From Welwitschia mirabilis (lineage: Eukaryota > Gnetophyta > Gnetopsida > Welwitschiales): a stretch of 64,000 nucleotides of DNA. The translations under genes were made by a program, and so were the position numbers. The number at the start of each line of letters is the position of its first letter. Within the stretch, counting starts at the first letter, position 1. Below are positions 23,295-35,879 of the stretch, piece by piece. The notes beneath the pieces are model-generated. The model searched no databases, had not been told where the DNA came from, and worked only from the letters and a program-made list of their open reading frames with translations. The stretch covers positions 36,798,763 through 36,862,762 of the forward strand of contig JBOZIK010000001.1 of the NCBI GenBank assembly GCA_051453625.1, in the 5' to 3' direction.

Positions 23295-24498
23295 TATTAC
23301 AATGCCAATTTGTAGGAATTTAATGGTATATTTTGAGTATTTTTGCAAGACATTTATATAGGTTTGAATGCAATTATAATGATTATGGATAATCAATAGG
23401 ATGTTCACTAAAACATGCAATTCTTTGCATATTTGAAGGCATCTCAGTATTATTTTGATACTTCATGTCTTGAAGGAAAGATTAACCCTGAAAAAGACTA
23501 ATTTCCCTTTGCACTAGAAGATAAAGAGGTCTATCATCCCAATGATAGCCAAGATGATAGCACTGCTAACATGGATTAAATGTACAGTGTTGACTGTGAG
23601 GCCTAAAACTGATGGATCATCTTTCGACATGGAGTGTTATTCCCATTGTCATCCCTACAACACTCAGGATGACACCTATTTTTCTATGGATGGAAATAAT
23701 TACCTTTGTAATGAGTTCATGCAATTCATATGGGTTACGAGGGTTTCTTATTTGACTCTTAGGTTTGTGCTTCTAGAACTTTAATGTAAAACTATACATA
23801 CTATTCCTTTTATTTACTTATATTTCCATCTTTTATACTGGATATTCTTGTGATGGAGGATTGAAGGATAAGAGGTCCATCTAGTACCTACAGAGATAAG
23901 TTTACCTTGGTGTTGGGTTGAGTATCCTCCATTGAGGTGCTACTATTTTGTTGTAAATGGATGTAAAAGTTGATGATTAATTTAATTACTCTTTTCACTC
24001 CTATTGTGTAAATGTTACTTATGGTTTAACTTGATTATGGTTTAGTGATAGCTCCATAAGTTTATTTGGATAATAAGGACAACCTTTGTTAATGTTAAAT
24101 TTATTAGTTTAGATTTTGCATTGCATTCTATTTCATTTCATTTTCATAATTACATTATTCATATTCTATTTGACATATCTTATAGTTTATGTTGGTCAAA
24201 AACAAGCAATAAACTCTTCCTAATTGAACTAAGTTATAAGGATTAATTCTTATAATAGGAGGATTGGAAACTATCATTCATCTTACATTGCATTTGCATT
24301 GTTGTTTGCTTTCATTTATTAAAAGTTAAAAACTAAAATACTTTGTGAAATTAATTCTCAAACTTCTAGCCTACTGCCTTTGATGGATTATAACATTTGG
24401 ATTAACTCTCGTCTATAGTTGTGTGTGTTTTCTATAACTATTGTGATTTATAAGTTTTTTCTAAGGACTTAAAGGTTGCATAGATTCACACCACAATA
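23295..24498 (+). repeat. 3' LTR of G2
   Basis: Starts tattacaatgccaatttg (TGTTGCGATGCC decayed) and ends caccacaata. It aligns with 13905-15132 across the whole length with many scattered transitions, which indicates an old insertion. Its TATA position has decayed to tatacata. Confidence 0.9.
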
Positions 24499-26035
24499 AG
24501 GATAATCTTTGGTATAATAAGAGTTGTTTTACATATTTCACAAGAAAATTTAGGTGTTCATGATTAAGGTCGGTGATTCAACATATTTGTATAAACCAAG
24601 GCCTTGGTGTAATTTCTAATGTGTTGATAAGATCTTAAGCTAGATTACTAGAGTTGGGTTTCTCTTCATCTTATACTTTCTTCATGTCTTTCAACATTTG
24701 CCCTATGTTTTGATCTCTTTGATAGTTGGTTTATACCATATTTAACTTGTTTATACCAATTATTCCAAATGTTTCCAAGCATCATTCAAAGTTAAGTTAA
24801 ATAGATTTCCTCCACATGCAAAATCTAATAATTATTTAGTTTGGCTATTCAATCCATTATAAAAGTAGTTGATAAGTTCTTCTCTTAAAAATTCAACTAC
24901 AGGGTTGGATGAAACAATAACTAGATCTTTTATAAGTTGTCATATAATCTTCATGAGGTCGTTATACAAAGTTGTTGATTTTTTTTCTTCTTTTTCTTGT
25001 CGTTACTTCACTCATGAATCTTTTTATAAAGGCATTTTAAACTTGGATCCAAATCTTAAGGGTTTTANNNNNNNNNNNNNNNNNNNNNNNNNNNNNNNNN
25101 NNNNNNNNNNNNNNNNNNNNNNNNNNNNNNNNNNNNNNNNNNNNNNNNNNNNNNNNNNNNNNNNNNNNNNNNNNNNNNNNNNNNNNNNNNNNNNNNNNNN
25201 NNNNNNNNNNNNNNNNNNNNNNNNNNNNNNNNNNNNNNNNNNNNNNNNNNNNNNNNNNNNNNNNNNNNNNNNNNNNNNNNNNNNNNNNNNNNNNNNNNNN
25301 NNNNNNNNNNNNNNNNNNNNNNNNNNNNNNNNNNNNNNNNNNNNNNNNNNNNNNNNNNNNNNNNNNNNNNNNNNNNNNNNNNNNNNNNNNNNNNNNNNNN
25401 NNNNNNNNNNNNNNNNNNNNNNNNNNNNNNNNNNNNNNNNNNNNNNNNNNNNNNNNNNNNNNNNNNNNNNNNNNNNNNNNNNNNNNNNNNNNNNNNNNNN
25501 NNNNNNNNNNNNNNNNNNNNNNNNNNNNNNNNNNNNNNNNNNNNNNNNNNNNNNNNNNNNNNNNNNNNNNNNNNNNNNNNNNNNNNNNNNNNNNNNNNNN
25601 NNNNNNNNNNNNNNNNNNNNNNNNNNNNNNNNNNNNNNNNNNNNNNNNNNNNNNNNNNNNNNNNNNNNNNNNNNNNNNNNNNNNNNNNNNNNNNNNNNNN
25701 NNNNNNNNNNNNNNNNNNNNNNNNNNNNNATGAATCTTTTTATAAAGGCATTTTAAACTTGGATCCAAATCTTAAGGGTTTTATGTAAAATAACTTTTAA
25801 CCAATTCTTAGCTTAACCTCTAAGTATAAAATAGAAAATAATCATGTAAGTCCTATCTGTTATATTCTTTTTTTCATTTCCTAAAGTAAGAATGAGCTAC
25901 TCTATTTTTGCTAAGTGTTGTAGGGGGTATTATCATTCTTTCCTAAAAAAGTAGGGTTGGATTGCAGATTTGTGTGCTCTACATCATTTCCTTTGGGTAT
26001 GTTAAAGGGGTTTTAGATTTCTCTCTTTCTTTGAA
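24499..26035 (-). pseudogene. G3 gag N-terminal part (broken)
   Basis: Minus-strand text from about 26030 downward: YPKGNDVEHTNLQSNPTFLG, KNDNTPYNTLSK, a degraded middle, then LINYFYNGLNSQTK, FACGGNLFNLTLNDAWKHLE, YKPTIKEIKT and finally a CEIC zinc-knuckle remnant near 24530. This is the same gag as in G1 and G2. The reading stops at 24499, where G2 begins, and resumes at 13904. A 662-N gap with an unmerged overlap interrupts it. Confidence 0.75.
25068..25729. other. Assembly gap (662 N) with unmerged overlap
   Basis: The 54 bases ending at 25067 (from 25014, atgaatctttttataaaggc onward) are repeated exactly from 25730. The true sequence probably has one copy and no, or a much smaller, gap. 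Long frames through this gap are artefacts. Confidence 0.9.
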
Positions 26036-27285
26036 CCATTATTTTCTTGATAGTTCAAGTAAAAGTAGGAGTAGTAGTAAGAGTAGAAGTAAAGATAAAC
26101 ATTTTTATAATTTTTGAAGGAGAAAGTGCTTATAAAGTAGGATTCGAAGAGGAACATAGTTTAAAAAAATACTTTAAAAAATAAACAAACTACTCCTAGA
26201 AATTGGTAATCTACTTTCCAAAGTAGATGAATTACTTTCAAATTTTGGTAAACTACTTTTAAAAATTTGAAAAGTAGAAAAATCACCTTCCTTGATTCTA
26301 GAAAATAAAATATTTTTACCTCACATTCTTGAATTAAATCCTACTAATCCTTTTTTAATTTTTTGGCTCACAATTTTCTTCTTTCATTGATGTATTTTCT
26401 ATGTAACTATTCACTTGGTATTATATAAAGATTAAAAACAAAAATTCTTTCGAATAAGGTGGAAAACTCCCTTCTAGATCACACACAGTACAAGAGGGAA
26501 GCTATACCAATAGTGGATGTAAAGTGCATATTTATTTGAAAAATTATGATAATATCCTAAAAGCAAAACTAACATAGAGAAGAAAACTTACAAAAATTAA
26601 AAATTATAGAAATTAAAAACTTACAAAAATTTAAAAAATTATAGAAATTAATAAGTAAAGGAAAAAAATAGAAAACAAATTAAAATCCAAACAAAACTAA
26701 GAAAGCAAAAACTAATAATAATGTATAAATGAAAATTTATAGAAATGAAGAAATAAAAGTAAAGACTAAAAAACAAATTTAAAGTAAATTAATAAAGCAA
26801 ATGTGTAACTTAATCTTAAGAAAAGAAAAGAAAAGAAAAATTACTAGAAATTGAAACAAGCAATCTAAATTAAGAAAGTAGAAGTATAATCTAATCTAAG
26901 AATAAGAAAAATTAATTTATATACTACACAAGTAAATAACTTGAAACCAAGTTAATTACTTATGTAATGAGGTTCAACCTTCTGGACTTTCTCAAACTAC
27001 TCCCTGGTAATAGTGTCAATTTATTGGGGTGTAAATCATGTGTTCAAACTGATATTTCTTTTAAACGAGTCTTACAAATCTTTAATAAAACTCACACAAA
27101 ATTAACTTATATGTGGGAGTTAAACATGAATGTCATAATCTGCAGAGGAATTTTAAATAAGAGGAAAAAAGATTACTTTAAAGAACAAATTTTAAATAAA
27201 TTTCTATTCTTAAGTAAAATGCAATGTACTGGATGAATGTAGCATGAATGAAAAGTGTAAAAATAAATGTAATTCTAAATGCAAT
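26036..27285 (-). other. G3 untranslated leader
   Basis: A-rich on the plus strand (26560-26900, repeated agaaattaaaaactta-like runs). It lies between G3 gag and its primer site. A plus-strand frame at 26967-27236 runs against the element and shows no domain. Confidence 0.45.
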
Positions 27286-27305
27286 TTCTTACTGGAATAC
27301 CAACT
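27286..27305 (-). promoter_or_regulatory. G3 primer binding site (decayed)
   Basis: Minus-strand reading AGTTGGTATTCCAGTAAGAA abuts the LTR edge at 27306 and resembles the tRNA-Asp-type sites of G1 and G2 with several changes and small indels. Confidence 0.5.
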
Positions 27306-28474
27306 TGTTGTTATCTAAGTTGGCCCTCATAACTTGTATAAATTACAAATAACCATCACTGAAAGTAATCAACATAATCTATAATGAAGATCCTATGAAA
27401 GAATATTGAAAAGAATAATTTAACCAATATATCTCTAATTGAAATCTACACATCTAATTACAAAGTAAGAACTCCTTCACAAAGGAAACATAGTCCAACA
27501 CTGAGTAATACCCTTCTCTACAATGATTACAAAACAATAGGCTTTTAATGAAGAAGACATAGCCCAACACTAAGAAACATCCTTCTCTACAACTAGTATG
27601 GATCCTTTGCTTAATCACTCTCTAATTTATCACAAGAATAATCAATGCAACCAAGATGAGTAAATGGTGGACCTAACATGGGTATTTATAGTATTCGAGA
27701 TGACTATTAGGATTGTTAAAGAGTCATAATAGATTAGAAGCTATCATAATAATGATCGGAAAATTAATGGAGTTTATTTTATATTCTTCAGATCTATTGT
27801 TTACTTGGGTGTCGTCCACATGACTAGGTGGATGACCAATAATATTTTATCTTCTTATGATTTCTTGTCTTTTACATGTCTTCTTTGTAATGGTTAACTC
27901 TTCATATTCTTCATTTCATCATGGATGTCATTTAGACAACCAGATGGATGACTACCAGTAGTAAAAATTATAAGTTCTATTTCTTTAAATCCTACTAATT
28001 ATCTTAAGTATCATCTGGATAACCAAGTGAATGACTGTTAGTAGAAATTGTTTCCTCTCTTTGTTAATGTTACTAGTCATTTGCTTAACTATTATTCAAA
28101 TGATTAAATAAATAATAGTTATTCTTTATTTTTTCTTACTTCCTCTGTCATGATTGGCTTCCAAAATGTGATATATGTGCTTCAATAACTGTCATCCTAG
28201 AGTGTCCTCTAGATGATGTAATGGATGATAAGTTTTTCTTTATCTTCTAATCTCTTGATCATCATCCATCATTCTATTCTAGGTCCATGATGTCCTGGAA
28301 AATTTAAAAAGATGAAATGTGTCAAAGAAAAAATCTCTTATCTCTAAATTTGGTGTTTTGTATGATTATCTTAATTGAGCCTCAGATTCTTCCTATTTAG
28401 CTTATAAACCTGCTAAAAATACCTGAAACATACTCTAAACATACTATTAAATAATATTAATTAAAATCATAACA
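27306..28474 (-). repeat. 5' LTR of G3
   Basis: Starts TGTTGTTATC and ends ATCATAACA on the plus strand, the family termini in decayed form. It contains a minus-strand TATA box and four clear imperfect palindromes of the gtcatcc...ggatgac type at about 27811, 27925, 28009 and 28192. Its partner LTR is not in the window, so the right boundary is inferred from the terminal motif only. Confidence 0.6.
27681..27690 (-). promoter_or_regulatory. TATA box of G3 LTR
   Basis: Minus-strand TATAAATACC in the middle of the LTR, equivalent in sequence and relative position to the TATA boxes of G2 and the solo LTR. Confidence 0.55.
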
Positions 28475-29254
28475 ATAATTTTTAAATGAACAAGTGAATG
28501 ATGAATTTATATAAGTTAATTTAAAAAAAATTTAATGTAAACTCAACTGCTGGAAAAATAGGAGATGGAATAGAAAGCATCTCAGTTTAAAGAGAGTCTG
28601 TCTATGCAAGTTAAGGTCATAACATTAGTTAAGAAAGCCAATGAAACTATCTCTATTAAAAGTTACATCTCAAGCATTACATTTCAAAGCCTTAATTTTT
28701 AGTTTAAAATACAAATCAAATTGATAGAAATAGAAATTCATATTGACTTTACATTAAGTATAGAACTTATTATAATAAAAGAAAATGCAATTACTATATT
28801 ACTACAAAAATTAAAAAAGTGCAAGTGGGATAGGGTAAAAAAGTGAAAAAGTGAAATGAAATGGAGATGCCCCAAGAGAGAAGATAGCTATCAAAATTAC
28901 ATTCATACTTATAAGAAGTCTAAGAGTCAAGAAGATCCGATGAACATATCATATTCAGAAGTGAAATAGATGTGGAAATGAATAGATGGTAACATCAATA
29001 AGGAATAATAATGGTATCAATAAGATTATTATGCACAGGTAGATCATGATGACATAATAAGATGTGATGTAAAGGTTATGGAAAACTTTTTCGTGTGATC
29101 CAATAGGGCTTGAAATATCATAAACTGATAGAAGTGGGATAAAAGTTGAATAATAAAATCTTTGATTGTCAATAATAGTTTAGATTACATTTGTAAGGAT
29201 TTTAGTTTTTCAATAGAAAGCTCATCTAATATAAAAATAAAGTATGATTTTCAA
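28475..29254. other. Unassigned AT-rich sequence
   Basis: No coding frame, domain or repeat partner was found by eye. Confidence 0.4.
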
Positions 29255-29590
29255 GTGATTTGATAGCTTAAGTATGTTTTAGTAATTCACAATATATCTT
29301 TAGATAGGATTCATTTTGAAGGATAAGTCACATTGAGCCTTGATGTTAGTTCACTTCCCTACCTCTCTAGATGAAAGTTTCAAAAAAAATTCTTACTTCT
29401 CTCTTTTCTTCTTCCTTTAATTAGAATTACAAGACTAGTAAAAACATATGTAATTTCTATGAATTTCACTACAATTATCCCTATGAAAAAAATGATACTA
29501 GGTCCTTATCTAGTTTATTTTTGTTCATTGTACTACACATAAATAGAATTTTAATGCTACTAATGAGGAAGAATCATTTTCCTCTTCCAT
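29255..29590 (+). repeat. Repeat fragment C (matches 50860-51165)
   Basis: Shares an ordered series of words with 50860-51165: gataacttaagtatgttt-like start, tacctct-tagat, cttttcttctt, tttctatgaa-ttcact, tactaggt, tagtttatttt. It is a third partial copy of the A/B repeat. If A and B are LTRs, this would be the end of a 5' LTR for the G4 remnant downstream. Confidence 0.7.
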
Positions 29591-31839
29591 TTTTTGATCA
29601 AATCTTAGAACAAGTGGTACATCCTTTTTACTACTTTTTATATGGGTATTCAAGGTACAACCAAATATAAATCACCTTCAAAAACTAAGATAAAACTACC
29701 TTTACTTGTATAAGAATCCAAATTTCTCTATCATTTTCTTGGAATATGTATGTGTGTGCTTCTTACCACATTAAAGTATGAGCCACTGAAGGATGCTATC
29801 ACACATGCAAAGCAGTTATCTCTTTGTAATTAAATATTAAAATAAATATTCACCAACATATCTTAATGATCTCAGCTAGCATTTATCTATTTCCATATTT
29901 GGATTACTTTGATTATATTTTTAAGATATGCTAATGTGAAGTTTGAAGGAAGTAAGAAACCAATTATTATTGCATAGCCTGCATTTTAAGGCAATAGGGA
30001 AAAACGGGCATAGAGAAGGAGTTGATCAGCACTAGCTCCAAATCTCTTCCCAACCAAAGCTTAATAATTCATTACACTATTTTTGGGAAGGATGGTGATC
30101 TCTCTCTTTTTGGTCTTTTTTTTCTATTCTCATAATTTCATAGTCCTTGAAGATCTAATTCTTGATCTTGAGCATGTAACAACACTATCATGAGAATTAC
30201 CTCCTTCTCCTTAGGCTCTAAAAGATGTCTAAAGCTTTTTGCACTACATAAAACTAAATCTCTACATTATCCTAAGCTAATATCTCAAGCTATGAATGGA
30301 AAAAGTGATTAAAGAAGATTGGAATGAGTTGTATAGCTAGAGAGAGCTAAAATAATGAAAAGTACTCTTATTTTATGCAAATACATTATCATCATCACAT
30401 GATTAGGGTATCTTGTTGTTTTGGAGTCACGAAAGGCTATTTCATTTGCTATGCACTAGTTTTTTTAATGCAACATAATCTTGATGCTCAAATGACTTCA
30501 TTCTAGAAATCTTTTGGTAATCAATGCTTAGTTAAGTAATTATTCCATTGACATTTTAGGAATTTCTTCTCATTTTCTTCATTTACATTTTGTATCTTCG
30601 TTTGTGCTATAATAATGATGATAACAGTGCTAGTTAAGTCACAGATGTAAATGCAAAGTGGATGAAAGATAAAATGGTACTTTCAGGCTTAAATGTTGTC
30701 TGTGTATATAGACTATCATCTTGGAACCATCAAACATGGATGGAATTACATTAGATGAGGCATTTAGGATAGGTGAAGTGTCAGCTTTATGCATGCATTT
30801 TTTGTCTAGTAGTAATGACGAGGGCCATTAAAACTCTAAAAACTTGAATTCTTTTTAATGATATGAAGACTCCATGTTGCCTGCTTCTTTATAGTTATCG
30901 AGAACCATAATGTGGTGATGTATCATCATCAAGTGTTGTAGTAAAAGCACTTTGAATGACTGGTAACCCTTGAGCCTTGCCTTTTATTGGATATTTTATT
31001 TTTCTTCTTATTGATTATTCATGTCCATAGCATAGCTTTAAATTAATTTTCTAAGACTTCTATTTCCAATTATTTATTTTTTGTGTCTCCCATTGCCTCT
31101 TATTTTATGCATCCATTTGTTTGTATATTTTACCATGATGCATTGGATTTAGTGTAATTAGATTGCATTCTACAGGCTTGGAAATTTGAGAAGAATAGTT
31201 CTCTCTAACGATGTTGCCCTTGTTAAAGAATTTTCATAACATTTGATGATTATTAAAAAGAATACTTATTTGGTGTAATGCATGAAATCTCAAATAAATG
31301 TATGTATTATTAGGATGATGTGATACTTACACCTTCTAGCATTTCATTCATTATAATTAAAATCAATAAGTAATTCATGAAAGTGAGAACTCTTGAACTA
31401 TTAAGTTTTATTACAATGAATAAACTCATAACATTTATTTTAGGACTATCAACTCCTAATTGATGATATTATAATGTTTAATTATAGAAATTAAATATAA
31501 AATAAAATAAATACATATAAAGTTAATTATATTGATAAGGATATGATTAAATAAATAGATAGATTATATAAGTATAAGCATATATAATTAGGATAAGTGA
31601 ATGAATAATGATGGTTGTATAAGAATAGATTATAATAGAGATTAAATTATGATATTAGAGACTTATCATCCTTTCTATACTATATATAAATATTTTTTAC
31701 TTTCCTATATATGTCCCTTATTATTTTACACTATTATTACTTAATACATTTTAGACATCTATCTACTATTTTTATCTATATGCATTATTATATTATAGAC
31801 TTTTCTCTTTATGCTATCTTTTTATTTATTAATATTATA
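29591..31839. other. Unassigned region
   Basis: No gene, domain or repeat partner recognised. If fragment C is a 5' LTR end, this would be leader/gag space of G4, but no gag text was seen. Confidence 0.35.
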
Positions 31840-32115
31840 TTATTATACCACATTCATATGTATTATTTTACATAATACATATTTATAATACTAGATTATA
31901 TCATATCATATCATATTATGTTATAATATAACATTATAATACATTAAGTTATATTATAATATATTATACAATATTATATTATATTAAAATACATTATATT
32001 ATATCATATTATATCATAACATACTATATTATATTGCATGTATATTGTATTATATTAGACATATATTATATGATATATTATATTATAATATATTATATTG
32101 CATAAATATTATATT
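31840..32115. repeat. TA-rich tract (tatattatat-type)
   Basis: About 270 bases almost entirely A/T, made of variants of tatatta and ataatatatt, with many short self-complementary words. Probably simple-sequence expansion. Confidence 0.75.
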
Positions 32116-34194
32116 ACCATCTTATGTGCATAATATTCAAGTATACTGTAAAGGGTAACCATGTTTAATTATTACCTTAAAGTGTATTAAAGACAAGAAG
32201 GATGGCAAACCCAACATTCCAGTATTTTTACCTTTCCTTTAAGGTACAATTACCATGATCTTCTAAATGAAGGAAGAGTACCCATTTGTTAGACTACCAC
32301 ATTATTCACATTTTCATGCTTAAACATATTTTATTATTAAGGGTACATTAATGTTAGGAATAGATACATGAAGAAATAAGTATGATAGATGAAATAATAA
32401 GAGGATTAATTAGAGCTTTTGAAGGCTAAGTTTTGTTTATTATTAGAAGAGCAAATATCCTAGAAATAAAAATGATACCTTTTGTTTGTTATAAACCTTT
32501 TATGTTCAAGTTTTATAGGAATTATTATTTAGTATAACCATTCCTAAGATAATGATGTTTATAAAAATAAAGTGTTTAGATAATATTAAAAACTCATCTT
32601 TCACTCCTTAGATAATGTTGTTATTATAATTATTCCAACAGAATGCTTTTATATACTTAGTTGTTTAATAATTAATTTATATGAATGTTAGATGTTATTG
32701 GATGTATTGCCTTATAATCATGTTTCTTCTAGTATGATTTAATGTAGTTATAATATTCATAGTATAGTTATAAAATGATGTAGATTTAAGCACAATCTTC
32801 AATGATCATGATTTCTTCTAATATACCTTAATGTTTTCTAGGTATGTATTGTTAAATGTAATTTCTTACATGTTTATGCATATGAATTAAATGTTTTAAG
32901 TAGTTATTTATTATCTTACACATAAAATATATAATATCAGTAGTTTTTTTTAATGCTCATTGAAATAATTTGATATTCAATTAGCTCTCTTTACCTTTTA
33001 ACTTCTATCATACTAAGTTTTGTCAAGACTAGTGACTTAATCAGTGGCATACAGGCTATTTCTTTTGGTATTTTATACATTTTATATTTATATATTGGTA
33101 GATTTAATATGTTGTGTTATAAAAGTATCATCTATGAGGTACCCTGCCAAAATGGCATGCGTGTATGTGTGTATGTATACATGTAGGTGTTAATCATATT
33201 TTTGCATGTGTTTACTATAATGACATTCTATTATGATACTTCCCTCCCATTGGCTCTCACCAAGTTTCTAGTAAGATATGAGGGGTCTTTTATGCTTGAT
33301 GATGGAGGTTACTAATGGATATTCTGATCAAGTAATCAAGGGCTTCACTATATATATACAAATGAGTAGCTATATATCTAATTTATATTAATATACATGT
33401 GTATTTTCATCATTTATACATTAGAATTTCTTAATAAGATTGGACATTATAACCCAAAAAGTTCTTAACTGGATGCCTCTTATACTTTTACATATCACTA
33501 CTATGCATATGTACATATTTTTATGTGTGATATTTATTGATGGTAGTTTGAATATTGAGTTCTTGCATTATTCTTTATGTTCTTTCATGCCTAAGATTAT
33601 TACATTTCACTAATACAGATTACTTTAATCTATCTTATGCTCATGTGTATTAGTAAAGATTAAAATGATGTCCAAGATAGAACTACATGTGGTCTAAACT
33701 CCTCTAGATGAGGATTACCTATGCATGGTTACTTGGCTATTGGTGTAACCAACTAGCTAATCACAACCTAAATACTTCTTTTATGTGCTCATAAGTAATA
33801 TTTTCAATGAACTTTAAGCTTGGTTAGGGTATTAGTTAAGTGAGCTTTCATTACATATTTCACTTGATGTGAATCTTATGGGTAACTGAGAGCTAATTAT
33901 CTTAGTTACAACTAATCAATCTACTATGATGTTTAATCAATGTAATATAATTTACTTGTAAAAAATCATTCTTTTAAGTTCAATCCAAAAACTAGGTCAT
34001 TACAACTTACCTGTTAGTTTTAAATATTATTAAACTTAGAGGGGAGGAGTGAATGAGTTTTGTCAAATGAAAATTTAAACTCATAGTAGAAATGAAAATG
34101 CAAAAAAAATACAATGCTAAGATAATGTGGTTCTTCAACTTGGATATGTCCACACATATAGGATAGCTTCATCTCACACCTCTTGATATTCTTA
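32116..34194. other. Unassigned region
   Basis: No coding domain. A short GT/TA microsatellite (gtatgtgtgtatgtatacatg) lies at about 33164-33184. Confidence 0.35.
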
Positions 34195-34432
34195 ACTTAT
34201 AAGAAAATAGTAGTTTTTTTATGCACCATCAATGCTACAACAAATGAGAGTCTTCTTGTAAGGTATTACTCTCTCCCCTACAAGGAAATAGTGATTTTCA
34301 CAAGTGCATCATAAACCTTACAATAATGAAAGTCTTCTTGCAAGGAAGCACTTTCTCCTCAGTGAGGGAATAATAGTTTTCTGGCTCACCAATAACCTTA
34401 TAATAAATAATTGCTTACAAGGATAACCTCAA
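34195..34432. repeat. Degenerate tandem repeat, about 80-84 bp, three units
   Basis: Units start near 34203, 34283 and 34367 with gaaaatagt/ggaaatagtg/ggaataatag. Each then has a 'caccatcaatgctaca/catcataaaccttaca/caccaataaccttata' piece, and the first two 'gtcttcttg-aagg'. Confidence 0.65.
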
Positions 34433-35879
34433 ATGCACACTCATATAAGAGTTGCCTTACAATGTATTTGATAATCAAGAATGGACTTACAATAATATTC
34501 AATAATAAGACAGTCCAATAATGTAGAATAAAAAATACAATACAACAGTAAGCTTGAAGATATAGCTTTGATGAAGATTTGAAATTCTTGATGTTGTTGT
34601 TATCCTCACAAGTATAAATGAAGAATTTAATAATAAAGATCTAAGAATGAATGGTGAAATAAATGTAAGTTCCTTTGCGAATAATCCATTTAATTCTTCA
34701 TAAGAAGTTTCTTTTACTCATGTATTCTTTATTCTTGATCTAATCACTATAAATCAAGATTTAAAAGATGAATCTTCATTGATGCTCCAAGACTTTTTAC
34801 AATGGTTCATGTCATCGAGGCTTTATACAATCAAAGAAGATCTAGTCATTTTAGCTTGAAAGATAGTTGTTTGACTTTATAGTTTCCATACAATGGATAT
34901 GAAATGTCTAATCATTGGATGTGTAACTTTAGTTTTTATTAATGTGAATTTTCTTTTGAAAAATCTTCAACCTTGAAAACGTTTAGGAATAGGGTGTTAT
35001 GAAGCACACTCAGAACAGCCTCATCAACTTGGGTAGGGATAGAACGAGGTGTTTTATTAGTCTTATCATATATGTCTACTATTAAGACTTCTTCACTTTT
35101 ATAGATGTTTTTATTCAACTAGTATAAAATTTGATGAAATTTACTTTGTAGTATTATTGGGCCTTCGTAATTATGAATTTGTAATGTACAAGTTATTAGC
35201 TTATCTAAAACATAAGATATTAATCAAAATCTAAATTGACTATATTACCTATTTTAGCTTAGTATAGATGTCTTTAACAATGTAGACATTTTCATTTCTA
35301 TCAGGTTTAACTTTTAGCAAAGTTGTATTAAATGAGGTAGTCATCTTTTAGCCTGTGACTTGAATTCTGGGATGTACCAGACATCTTCAATTTCCTAGAT
35401 GTCTTTACCAAATACATCTTCAATTTTCTAAATGTTTTCAAATAATTTATTTTTGTTTTCAATAATTGATCCTTTCCATGAGGTTTTATCTTTAAAGATC
35501 TATCATGGTCTAAGACCTATTAATGTCTAATGTTCTTGGTATTAACCTGTCTACATAATGACATAAAATATTTGATAAGTGGAATCATCAAAACTAGATT
35601 TACCAATAATTTTATACAACACCCCTGCCATGTTTTAACTCTAGATTTATGTGTTAAAATATTTATGAATTATTTCTCTGTCTATGAGGTCTCTTTTGAC
35701 CATTATCTTCATAATGTATAACTTGTCCTTACGGTATGCATAGAAAAATGTCTTGTGTTAAACTACAAAAAGTGTAATTTCATGGTCAAAAAAGGCATAG
35801 TATTAAGACATAATATTTTTTTAAAAAAACCAATTCAAGTAAAACCTACAAAAATCTCATTCATCATGCACTTGTCCAC
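34433..35879. other. Unassigned region upstream of G4 pol
   Basis: An RT domain would be expected here if G4 were complete, but no RT block was recognised. A frame at 35530-35721 has no identifiable domain. Confidence 0.35.

Larger units (their letters stand above)
13905..24498 (+). mobile_element. G2: degenerate Ty3/gypsy (Athila/Tat-like) LTR retrotransposon
   Basis: A complete structure of 10.6 kb: 5' LTR 13905-15132, tRNA-Asp-type primer site 15136-15153, gag 15884-16960, protease 17515-17930, RT 18480-19110, RNase H 19111-19685, integrase 19960-21180, purine tract near 23282-23292, 3' LTR 23295-24498. All coding parts have stops or frameshifts. Flanking 5-mers are aaaat (13900-13904) and aggat (24499-24503), which could be a target duplication altered by two G-to-A changes. 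It sits inside gag of the minus-strand element G3. Confidence 0.9.

Noticed and set aside
29591-35879. A gag/RT region for G4
   Set aside because: Expected from the layout, but no gag or RT block could be read on either strand, so none is annotated.
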